Source: G020348385 sp964410125
GTDB lineage: Bacteria > Acidobacteriota > Aminicenantia > Aminicenantales > Aminicenantaceae
Reading direction: 5' to 3'
DNA length: 64,000 nucleotides
Assembly (NCBI GenBank): GCA_964410125.1
Contig: CAYPGQ010000006.1
Span: 32,166 to 96,165, forward strand
The translations under genes were made by a program, and so were the position numbers. The notes beneath the pieces are model-generated. The model searched no databases, was not told the origin of the DNA, and saw nothing but the letters and a program-made list of their open reading frames with translations. Below are positions 41,791-48,935 of this stretch, one piece after another (the first letter of the stretch is position 1; each line of letters begins with the position of its first letter).

Positions 41791-42738
41791 TTAAACAAAC
41801 AGGGAACTCACAGAATGTCCTCGACTTATTCTTCGAATGGCTTCCCCGAACAGCTCGGCCACAGAGATCACCAAAAATTTTTCAGAAGACTGAGCTTTTT
41901 CGTTCAGGGGAATTGTGTCGGTTACGATTATTTTTTCCAGTTGGGAATTCTCGATTCTATCGAGGGCCTCTCCGGATAAAACGGGATGAGTACATGCCGC
42001 GAACACCTTGCGGGCGCCCTCTTTGATCAACGCTTCAACGCTCTGGATAAGAGTTCCCGCTGTGTCCACCATGTCGTCGACGATCACAACGTCCCGCTCT
42101 TTCACCTCCCCGATGACATGAAGGACGCGTGCCACATTCGGCGCAGGCCGCCTTTTATCTATGATCGCTAAGTTGGCCTTCAATCTTTTTGCAAGAACCC
42201 GGGCTCTTCCTACTCCTCCGGCATCCGGAGATACAATGGTCAAGTCCTTGAGCTCCAAATTCTGGATATACCGGGCCAATACAGGAGCCGCCGTCAGATT
42301 ATCAACAGGGATGGAGAAAAAACCTTGGATCTGTGGGGAATGAAGATCCATGGTCAGGACTCTATTCGAACCAGCCGCTTCGAGCAAATCAGCCACCAAT
42401 CTGGCCGAGATGGCCACCCGTGGCCTGTCCTTCCAATCTTGCCGGGCATATGCGTAATAGGGTATGACGGCTGTAATCCTTTCCGCTGAGGCCCGCTTGA
42501 AGGCATCGATCATCACAAATATTTCCATGAGATGAAAGTTGGCGTCGAACGCCCCGGATTGGAGGACAAAAACATCCTCTCCGCGCACGTTTTCATCGAT
42601 GAAAAAGTGGATTTCCCCATCGCTAAAACGTTCCAGCACAGATTGCCCGAGATCGATGTTAAGATAATCCGCAACCTCTTTGGCCAGGGCAGAATTGGAA
42701 GAACCTGCAAACACCTTCATTTTATTCTCTTCCTTCAC
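41791..42738 (-). CDS. prs: Ribose-phosphate pyrophosphokinase
   Basis: Makes PRPP from ribose 5-phosphate and ATP, feeding nucleotide, His and Trp synthesis. 315 residues with DLHSPQIQGFF (metal/ATP site region), and the PRPP motif VIVDDMVDTAGTL. A GTG at 42738 with AGGAGG seven bases upstream and an ATG at 42720 are both possible starts. Next to tRNA-Gln and ispE. Confidence 0.96.
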   Translation of the reverse strand: MKEENKMKVFAGSSNSALAKEVADYLNIDLGQSVLERFSDGEIHFFIDENVRGEDVFVLQSGAFDANFHLMEIFVMIDAFKRASAERITAVIPYYAYARQDWKDRPRVAISARLVADLLEAAGSNRVLTMDLHSPQIQGFFSIPVDNLTAAPVLARYIQNLELKDLTIVSPDAGGVGRARVLAKRLKANLAIIDKRRPAPNVARVLHVIGEVKERDVVIVDDMVDTAGTLIQSVEALIKEGARKVFAACTHPVLSGEALDRIENSQLEKIIVTDTIPLNEKAQSSEKFLVISVAELFGEAIRRISRGHSVSSLFV

Positions 42739-42789
42739 CGCTTCTCCTCCTTCAAAATCTCTCCAATCGAGGATTTTTCCACCACAACA

Positions 42790-42864
42790 TGGCTGGGGTG
42801 GGAGGATTCGAACCTCCGAATGGCGGATCCAAAGTCCGCTGCCTTACCGCTTGGCTACACCCCA
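42790..42864 (-). tRNA. tRNA-Gln (anticodon UUG)
   Basis: On the minus strand the gene starts TGGGGTGTAGCC. It has the D-arm AGCGGTAAGGC, the anticodon loop CTTTGGA (anticodon TTG), the T-arm GGTTCGAATCC and the 3' stem CACCCCA. GCCA follows, so CCA is encoded. The acceptor stem is a full 7 bp. The 5' end overlaps the last codons of ispE by 10 bases. Confidence 0.95.
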
Positions 42865-43721
42865 GTTTGTATCTGTTTCCGATACTCTGTTCGTGACAAT
42901 GTCGTCGTAAAGACAACTGTATGTTCGTTCGAAAGCGTCCTAAAAGCTTTCATCGCCTTTTTCCTTTGATGGAAAAGGCCATAAACAGCCGAACCGCTGC
43001 CACTCATCAAAGTCAGCTCTGACCCCTGCTCCTGGATTAGGATCTTAATAGCTTTTATCTGAGGATATGATCGAAATACAGTCTCTTCTAAATCGTTTTC
43101 CAAAAAGCCAAGATCACGGCTGTCTAAAAACTTGATAATTTTACTGTCTTTATCCTGTGAAGTCAAGGAGGCACAAAACCTCTCATAGACAGCCGCTGTC
43201 GAGACAGAAGCCGACGGAAGGACCAATACACACAGGAAAGGCTTCAGGTCTTCTTGCGGAAAAAGGATGTCTCCTTTCCCTTGCCCCAAACACAAGCCTC
43301 CTTCGAAAAAATACGGGATATCAGCTCCTAGTTGGGCCCCCAAATCCCTAAGGGCATTTTTCTCCTGACCAATTTTCCACATTTTGTTCAGGGCCGACAG
43401 CGTCATGGCCGCATTGCTGCTTCCTCCTCCCAAGCCTTTGCCGGCAGGAATGTTTTTCGTCACATGAATTTCCACGCCCGTTTTGATGGCATGCCGTTCC
43501 TTTAGAAGGGTAGCAGCCTGGTGAATAAGGTTAGATCCATCCCAAGGGATGGAATCATCATCTCCCTTCAGAATAATTTCATTTTGTGTACAGGGAAAAA
43601 ACGTCAAAAGATCAAACAGGTTTACCGTCTGGAACAAAGTCCTGATTTCATGATAGCCATCATCTCTTTTTCCCAGAACTTCTATCCCAAGGTTAATTTT
43701 GGCAAAGGATTTAACGCGCAT
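42855..43721 (-). CDS. ispE: 4-diphosphocytidyl-2-C-methyl-D-erythritol kinase
   Basis: A GHMP kinase of the MEP pathway, about 288 residues. MRVKSFAKINLGIEVLGKR is the canonical start and PAGKGLGGGSSNAAMTL is the ATP-binding motif. The ATG at 43721 is preferred over an extended frame from 43793, because it opens on the conserved N-terminus and overlaps the lipoprotein gene end by 11 bp. The stop codon lies inside the tRNA-Gln gene. Confidence 0.95.
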   Translation of the reverse strand: MRVKSFAKINLGIEVLGKRDDGYHEIRTLFQTVNLFDLLTFFPCTQNEIILKGDDDSIPWDGSNLIHQAATLLKERHAIKTGVEIHVTKNIPAGKGLGGGSSNAAMTLSALNKMWKIGQEKNALRDLGAQLGADIPYFFEGGLCLGQGKGDILFPQEDLKPFLCVLVLPSASVSTAAVYERFCASLTSQDKDSKIIKFLDSRDLGFLENDLEETVFRSYPQIKAIKILIQEQGSELTLMSGSGSAVYGLFHQRKKAMKAFRTLSNEHTVVFTTTLSRTEYRKQIQTGV

Positions 43722-44409
43722 GGTTGAGCAATTCTTGGATTTCTGTCCAAGTTTTGGGCTGGTATCTTTCGATGAATTCAGTGGAAAAAACACTTGGTTT
43801 TATCGGGCCATTGAGGTTGACACTCAGGACTTTCACCTGTCCTGTGCTCAAAGGGTGCTTGAATATGAGGCGCCGGGCAAACGGCGTATCTCCGATAAAC
43901 TCTTCGATCTTAAACCTGAGGTCTTCTCTTTGCCCGGAGACAATGCGGCCATCATGGTCTTTTGTAAAAGACCAGTTTCCTAAGTCCTCGTTGTGTAACA
44001 TTTCTTGTTCGCTCCAGTTTCCGCTCAAAAGGTTGATCATTTCGGCCAGGTTCAACCGGAATCCCATGAATTTATCTATTATTTCTTCTTCCTGGCCTTG
44101 CCAATACACTTTTTTTGAGGGAACAACAAAGTATGCTCCCCCCTCATGAATGATAATGCGATAAAGGACACTCCCCAAAGCGCCTGTGACATCGATCCGC
44201 CCACGGTCAGGCAGATGGAAAAGAAAGGAAAACTTCGATCTTGCCGTTCCTTGATCTCCAGAGATCACCAAGGAAGCATGTCCCTCCATCCGGTCAATTC
44301 GGGAAGGGAGCGGGGATAGGGATATAGGGGGAAGTTGACAGCACGCAAGAGCTGCCAGCACAAAACAGATGACACCCGTTTGAACTTTCCGCAAAATGCA
44401 TCCTCTCAA
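43711..44409 (-). CDS. LolB-like/DUF4292 outer-membrane lipoprotein
   Basis: 232 residues with a lipobox near residue 22-24 (LAALAC) after a hydrophobic signal. The body has the LolB-type beta pattern (MEGHASLVISGDQGTARSKF then DVTGALGSVLYRIIIHEG). LolB inserts lipoproteins into the outer membrane; the DUF4292 group is a distant relative. It lies directly upstream of ispE, as lolB does in proteobacteria. Confidence 0.8.
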   Translation of the reverse strand: MRGCILRKVQTGVICFVLAALACCQLPPISLSPLPSRIDRMEGHASLVISGDQGTARSKFSFLFHLPDRGRIDVTGALGSVLYRIIIHEGGAYFVVPSKKVYWQGQEEEIIDKFMGFRLNLAEMINLLSGNWSEQEMLHNEDLGNWSFTKDHDGRIVSGQREDLRFKIEEFIGDTPFARRLIFKHPLSTGQVKVLSVNLNGPIKPSVFSTEFIERYQPKTWTEIQELLNHAR

Positions 44410-44730
44410 TCAGCTAGAATTTTTTTCGCTGCTTTTTCCGCCCAGATCAAACCCATAATCCTCTGTCGCAATGTTTGGCCTTGTGCCCGGACTTCTCTTT
44501 TGAGCCTGCTTTTGTATGTTTGCTCCTTGGATTATTTTTTCTCCAGGGCCACCAAGATCAAAACCGTAGTCCACTGTTTCTCTAATTTTCTGTTTCATCT
44601 TTTTCTTGCGTATTACGGGATAAAGCGGAGACTTCAGCTTCCTTCCAAAACAAGATAGGTTGGGATTAAAAACCATAAGAACGATGAATAAAGCAAGAAT
44701 GCCCAGGATTCCGTATAATGCAAGCTTCAT
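44410..44730 (-). CDS. Small membrane protein with a duplicated DYGFDLGG motif
   Basis: 106 residues. One N-terminal span (ALYGILGILALFIVLMVF) is followed by a basic segment. Then VDYGFDLGGPGEK (about residue 53) and EDYGFDLGGKSSEK (about 90) are two copies of the same motif, 36 residues apart. Its stop is adjacent to the lipoprotein start, so the two are likely co-transcribed. No family recognised. Confidence 0.7.
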   Translation of the reverse strand: MKLALYGILGILALFIVLMVFNPNLSCFGRKLKSPLYPVIRKKKMKQKIRETVDYGFDLGGPGEKIIQGANIQKQAQKRSPGTRPNIATEDYGFDLGGKSSEKNSS

Positions 44731-44813
44731 TTGGTCCCTCTGAAACTAACCTTAATTATTCTCTGTTTTCTTAAACTTTATTATACGGCCCACCCATAGT
44801 TTCGTCAACCAGC

Positions 44814-45050
44814 CCTGAATTATTTATAAAAATTGTCGATCCTATTCTTCAATAGAAAAATCAGGTTTCAAAACCAATAAATCTCATAATCAACAATTTT
44901 TACCCTACGGGCGAACCAATCTTACTGCATCGACTTCGTTGCAGCCCAATCGTAGTATACAAATACAACTCATGAGCTGCTGCCTGGCCGCTGCAGCAAT
45001 CTAGGCCCGTAAATAATCCAGGCTCATGAATTATTTATAAAAACGGCTGG
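44814..45050. repeat. Family B repeat, full copy
   Basis: Starts CCTGAATTATTTATAAAAAT and ends AAATAATCCAGGCTC followed by another ATGAATTATTTATAAAAACG. The long-range stem here is AAAATTGTCGAT with ATCAACAATTTT, different bases from the CGGCTGATT stem in the other copies but still pairing. The central CGACTTCGTTGCAGCCCAAT and ATCGTAGTATACAAATACAA are nearly identical to 63758-63795. It lies at the point where gene strand switches from minus to plus. Confidence 0.8.
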
Positions 45051-45126
45051 AAAATCGGATTTTCAAATTCAGGGAAAAGGCAACACCCAAAGCAGGAAGG
45101 GAGGCTCGGAACAATAAAATGCGCTA

Positions 45127-45270
45127 TTATCCCTCGGGGAGTTTTTCCTCTGACTCTTCTTGAAAGTCAGAAATCTGGGACATGACATTCTCTTTGCCCA
45201 TATAGAAGCCAAGATAAAATGCTGAAGATGCAAGTATTAAAACAAACAAGGATTTAAAAATATCTTTCAT
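45127..45270 (-). CDS. Possible 47-residue membrane protein
   Basis: A short frame reading MKDIFKSLFVLILASSAFYL, then GFYMGKENVM and an acidic tail ending EEKLPEG. One N-terminal membrane span. GGAAAG is 7-8 bases upstream of the ATG. The sequence looks protein-like, but there is no homologue to compare. Confidence 0.45.
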   Translation of the reverse strand: MKDIFKSLFVLILASSAFYLGFYMGKENVMSQISDFQEESEEKLPEG

Positions 45271-45381
45271 GGTCTTTCTTTCCAATTTTCATCCAAATAC
45301 GGATAAAAGTCAACCCATTGCTTTTTCCCAGTATTCGGAGTATATTTTTGCTAGGATCGCCCCATAAGGATTGTCATTCAG

Positions 45382-46809
45382 ATGAGAAAAAAAATCGTGT
45401 TTTTTGTCTTTTTGATCTTGGTTTTTGTTTCAGCATCTTGGCCTCAAGGTTTACGAAAGGCTCAACTGACCGGATCCTGGTACCCAAAAGATCCAGAGGC
45501 ACTCTCCAGGCTTATCGATTATTTCCTCAAAAATGTGCCGGCATCGATCCCTCCATCAGGCAACATCATGGCGATTATAGCCCCCCACGCAGGCTATGTT
45601 TTTTCCGGTCAAGTAGCAGCCTACGCCTACAAGTCTATCCAGAATAAAAATTACGAGTCCGTTGTTATTCTAGCTCCATCCCATCAGTTCGGATTCGAAG
45701 GCTGTTCCATCTATCCAAAAGGAGGATATGAAACACCTTTTGGCATTGCTCAGGTCGATGCGTCTCTTGCTGCTGAAATTTCTAAGGCCACAGGATTCGG
45801 TTATATCGCTCAAGCCCACCAGGCCGAACATTCTGTTGAGATTCAGGTCCCGTTTGTGCAAAAAGTTCTGCCACAGGCAAAAATTGTGCCCATCGTGATG
45901 GGAATTCCCAAAAAGGCTACGATAACTCGCCTTGCAGAGGGGCTTAAAAAGGCCACGGCTGGAAAAAAAATCCTCATCATCGCTTCGACCGATCTTTCTC
46001 ATTTCCTTACGAAAGAAGAAGCCAATAAAAAAGATAACGAGACCATTGCTCTAATCCGAGAGTTCAAAACGGACGAACTCATCAGGAAGTGCGAGAAGGG
46101 AGAAAACATCATGTGTGGAGGAGGCCCGGTTGGGGCGACCCTTCTTTTTGGAAAGGATAAAGCCAGCGTAGAAATCTTGCGGTATTCCGACTCCTCCGAG
46201 GCCAGCAAGGATGAATCCCGGGTAGTCGGATATCTTGCCGCCGCCCTCCTTGCCAAGCCTTCCACAAAAGAGTTTCTTTTGTCCGAACTGGACAAAAAAG
46301 AGCTATTGCAGCTGGCCTATTCCACAGTTAACCTGTATGTCCAGGAAAACAAGGTGCTGGAATACAAACCCCAAAGCGAAAATCTTTTGCAGAATTGCGG
46401 GGCTTTTGTGACGCTTAAAAAATATGGGCAACTGCGGGGTTGTATCGGATTCATCGAACCTGTTTTACCGCTCCACCAGACCGTCATTCAGGCCAGCATC
46501 TATGCGGCCTGCCGAGATTCCCGATTCCTCCCGGTTACTCGAGATGAACTCGATGATCTGAAGGTGGAAATTTCCGTGCTAACTCCGCTTAAAAAAATAA
46601 TCAATCCAAACAGGATAACCGTAGGCAGGCATGGCCTCGTAATCGCAAAGGATGGGAAAAGAGGACTTCTCCTTCCCCAGGTCGCCATTGAACACAACTG
46701 GACTCGCGAAACCTTTTTGGAACGGGCTTGCCTCAAAGCAGGCCTGCCAAAAAACGCCTGGCGATCCGGTGCCGAAATATTTGTGTTTGAAGCCATTGTT
46801 TTTCACTAA
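45382..46809 (+). CDS. MEMO1-AMMECR1 fusion protein with signal peptide
   Basis: 475 residues. A hydrophobic N-terminal signal (KIVFFVFLILVFVSASW) precedes a MEMO1 domain (about 25-290: GSWYPKDPEAL, APHAGYVFSGQVAAYAYKSI, HSVEIQVPF, TDLSHF). An AMMECR1 domain (about 310-470) follows, with its LRGCIGFIEP hallmark. The two domains correspond to AmmeMemoRadiSam proteins B and A, which usually occur with a radical SAM partner. None is adjacent here. The signal peptide implies export, unusual for this family. Confidence 0.92.
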   Translation: MRKKIVFFVFLILVFVSASWPQGLRKAQLTGSWYPKDPEALSRLIDYFLKNVPASIPPSGNIMAIIAPHAGYVFSGQVAAYAYKSIQNKNYESVVILAPSHQFGFEGCSIYPKGGYETPFGIAQVDASLAAEISKATGFGYIAQAHQAEHSVEIQVPFVQKVLPQAKIVPIVMGIPKKATITRLAEGLKKATAGKKILIIASTDLSHFLTKEEANKKDNETIALIREFKTDELIRKCEKGENIMCGGGPVGATLLFGKDKASVEILRYSDSSEASKDESRVVGYLAAALLAKPSTKEFLLSELDKKELLQLAYSTVNLYVQENKVLEYKPQSENLLQNCGAFVTLKKYGQLRGCIGFIEPVLPLHQTVIQASIYAACRDSRFLPVTRDELDDLKVEISVLTPLKKIINPNRITVGRHGLVIAKDGKRGLLLPQVAIEHNWTRETFLERACLKAGLPKNAWRSGAEIFVFEAIVFH

Positions 46810-46848
46810 AGTCGTTTCCTGCTTTCCCATGCCTAAAAAAACCGCACC

Positions 46849-46877
46849 TTTATATCCCGGAATAAGTCTGGTATAAT
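46849..46877 (+). promoter_or_regulatory. Candidate sigma-70-like promoter for the fmdB-like gene
   Basis: TATAAT (46872-46877) lies 25 bases before the ATG at 46903. A weak -35 (TTTATA, 46849-46854) sits at 17 bp spacing. Confidence 0.35.
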
Positions 46878-46902
46878 ACAAAGTTTCATTTCGAGCAAAC
46901 CA

Positions 46903-47193
46903 ATGCCACTATACGAATACAAATGTACAAAGTGTGGATCTGTTTTTGAAGTTTTGCAAAAGGTCAATGAGCCCTTGCTAAAAAAATGCATCTACTGCCA
47001 AGGTGCTGTAAAAAAAGTTCTTTCCCCTCCGGCTCTCCAGTTTAAAGGAAGCGGATGGTATGTCACCGATTATGCCTCAAAAAAAAACCGAGCATCTGAT
47101 TCCGAACCTAAAGAAAAGCCCAAAAAAGACAAAGACACATCCCTAAAAAAGAAAGGGGCACCTTCTTCTTCCTCCGGAAAAAACAATTCTTAA
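46903..47193 (+). CDS. FmdB-family zinc-ribbon protein
   Basis: 96 residues. MPLYEYKCTKCGSVFE and KKCIYCQGAVKKVLSPPALQ form the four-Cys zinc ribbon of the FmdB regulatory family (residues 1-45). FKGSGWYVTDYASK follows, and the C-terminus is Lys/Ser-rich. The family's role is regulatory by annotation only. Confidence 0.9.
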   Translation: MPLYEYKCTKCGSVFEVLQKVNEPLLKKCIYCQGAVKKVLSPPALQFKGSGWYVTDYASKKNRASDSEPKEKPKKDKDTSLKKKGAPSSSSGKNNS

Positions 47194-47327
47194 TCCCCCC
47201 CCCCACTCTCCCATAAAAAAAGCCCCTTTCCCGCACCCCATACTACCAAAAGCCATACAAACTGATGAGGAGGCCATTCGAAGGCGAGAAAGCATCGCTT
47301 TTGACAAGATCCCGGTTAGTGAATACA

Positions 47328-48338
47328 ATGGATTTCATGAAAATCGTGGTTCGTGCGCCAAATTGGGTGGGAGATTCCGTCCTTGCCCTCCCGGCTATGA
47401 ATACTATAAAAAGAAACTACCCGGAGTCCGAAGTCTGGATAGCTGCTCAAGATTGGGTCAAAGATCTTTTTTCGATGAGCGATATGTTTGCAGGCACCAT
47501 CTCTCTCCCCGAACAGAAAGGATTTAAAAACCTTCATGTTTCAGCCCGTCGCCTCCGAACTTTCTGTTTTGACTTAGGCATTCTGTTCACGAATTCCTTT
47601 GCATCTGCGTTTGTGTTTTACCTGGCAAGAATTCCCCAACGGTGGGGATACAAAAAAGACGGGCGAGGCATCCTGCTCACTAAAGGAATCCCTGTACAAT
47701 CCAAAGAAAATCGAGTCCACCAAGCTCACTACTACCTCGATCTCCTTTCAGGCCTGGGAATGAAAGAATTCCCTGAGGAGCACCCCCTCCAGGTAGACCA
47801 AAAGGAAAAGACGCTGACAGAAGAGTGGTTAGAATCCCAAAATATTCAAATCCAACGGCCTCTTATCATCATCAACCCAGGGGCATACTACGGAAGCGCC
47901 AAGAGGTGGCCGGCAGAAAAATACGCTGAACTTGCCTCCCTCCTTCAAAGAAAGACGCTGGCACAGATTCTGATCATCGGCTCTGCCGAGGAAACACCTC
48001 TGGCCGAAGCCATCTCCTCCTTAATGAACGAACGCCCGTATGTTCTGACGGGAAAGACGAATCTACCTCGATTGGCCGCTTTACTGAGTCTCGCAGATCT
48101 TTTTGTGACAAACGATTCAGGTCCCATGCATTTGGCAAATTTCCTGAAGATTCCCTTAGTCGCCCTATTCGGCCCCACAGAACCTGCCCGGACGGGCCCT
48201 TATCAGCAACCTGCCATAGTTATCCACAAGGAAGCCTCTTGCTGGCCCTGTTCTTACAGGCAATGCCCGCTTGACCACAGGTGTATGCTGGATATTTCTC
48301 CCAAGGAGGTTCTTCAAGCCTGCCAAAAATTATTATGA
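47328..48338 (+). CDS. ADP-heptose:LPS heptosyltransferase (WaaF-type)
   Basis: About 336 residues. Transfers L-glycero-D-manno-heptose to the LPS inner core. MKIVVRAPNWVGDSVLALPA is the canonical N-terminus of heptosyltransferase II, and TNDSGPMHLA with ALFGPTEPARTGP is the ADP-heptose-binding C-terminal motif. The frame extends to 47265. The ATGs at 47328 and 47337 agree better with the family; no clear ribosome-binding site decides between them. It overlaps gmhB by 4 bp. Confidence 0.9.
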   Translation: MDFMKIVVRAPNWVGDSVLALPAMNTIKRNYPESEVWIAAQDWVKDLFSMSDMFAGTISLPEQKGFKNLHVSARRLRTFCFDLGILFTNSFASAFVFYLARIPQRWGYKKDGRGILLTKGIPVQSKENRVHQAHYYLDLLSGLGMKEFPEEHPLQVDQKEKTLTEEWLESQNIQIQRPLIIINPGAYYGSAKRWPAEKYAELASLLQRKTLAQILIIGSAEETPLAEAISSLMNERPYVLTGKTNLPRLAALLSLADLFVTNDSGPMHLANFLKIPLVALFGPTEPARTGPYQQPAIVIHKEASCWPCSYRQCPLDHRCMLDISPKEVLQACQKLL

Positions 48339-48919
48339 TGAAAAAACGCGCAGTCTTTCTCGACAGAGACGGAACTATCAACCAAGACGTTGGTTATCCC
48401 AATTCCTACAGCATGATTAAAATTTTTTCTTACAGCTTCGCAGCCGTCCGAAAAATAAATGAGGCCGGATTTCTGGCTGTTATCGTGACCAACCAGTCTG
48501 GAGTCGGGAAAGGACTTATCGAAGAAAAAACCCTTCACAATATCCATCAGAAAATGCGTCTTGCCTTTGCCGAAAAGAAAGCCTCCTTTGATGGGATCTA
48601 TTACTGTCCCCATTATGAGAACTCTGAGATACCTGAATACAGGAAGGCTTGCTCCTGCCGAAAGCCCAATCCCGGGATGGCCCAACAAGCCGTTCAAGAC
48701 TTAAACATTGACACAGCAAAATCCTACATGATCGGAGACAAAGTAGAAGACATCCTTTTCGGAATGAACATCAACGCAACCCCGATACTCTTACTAACAG
48801 GATTTGGTCAAAAGTCTCTCCCAAAGCTCAGGAAGAAGGGAATGGAACCGGCCCACGTGGCAGAAACACTGATTGATGCGGTGGACTGGATTCTCGAAAG
48901 GGAAAAATCAAAACCTTAA
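48335..48919 (+). CDS. gmhB: D-glycero-beta-D-manno-heptose 1,7-bisphosphate 7-phosphatase
   Basis: A HAD phosphatase of about 194 residues. KKRAVFLDRDGTINQDVGYP has the nucleophile DxD. TNQSGVGKG, the zinc loop (CPHYENSEIPEYRKACSCRK) and KPNPGM with YMIGDKVEDI follow. Makes heptose 1-phosphate for ADP-heptose, the donor used by the preceding heptosyltransferase. The ATG at 48335 overlaps the upstream stop (ATGA). Confidence 0.93.
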   Translation: MMKKRAVFLDRDGTINQDVGYPNSYSMIKIFSYSFAAVRKINEAGFLAVIVTNQSGVGKGLIEEKTLHNIHQKMRLAFAEKKASFDGIYYCPHYENSEIPEYRKACSCRKPNPGMAQQAVQDLNIDTAKSYMIGDKVEDILFGMNINATPILLLTGFGQKSLPKLRKKGMEPAHVAETLIDAVDWILEREKSKP

Positions 48920-48935
48920 CTAAACCAGTGGTCAG

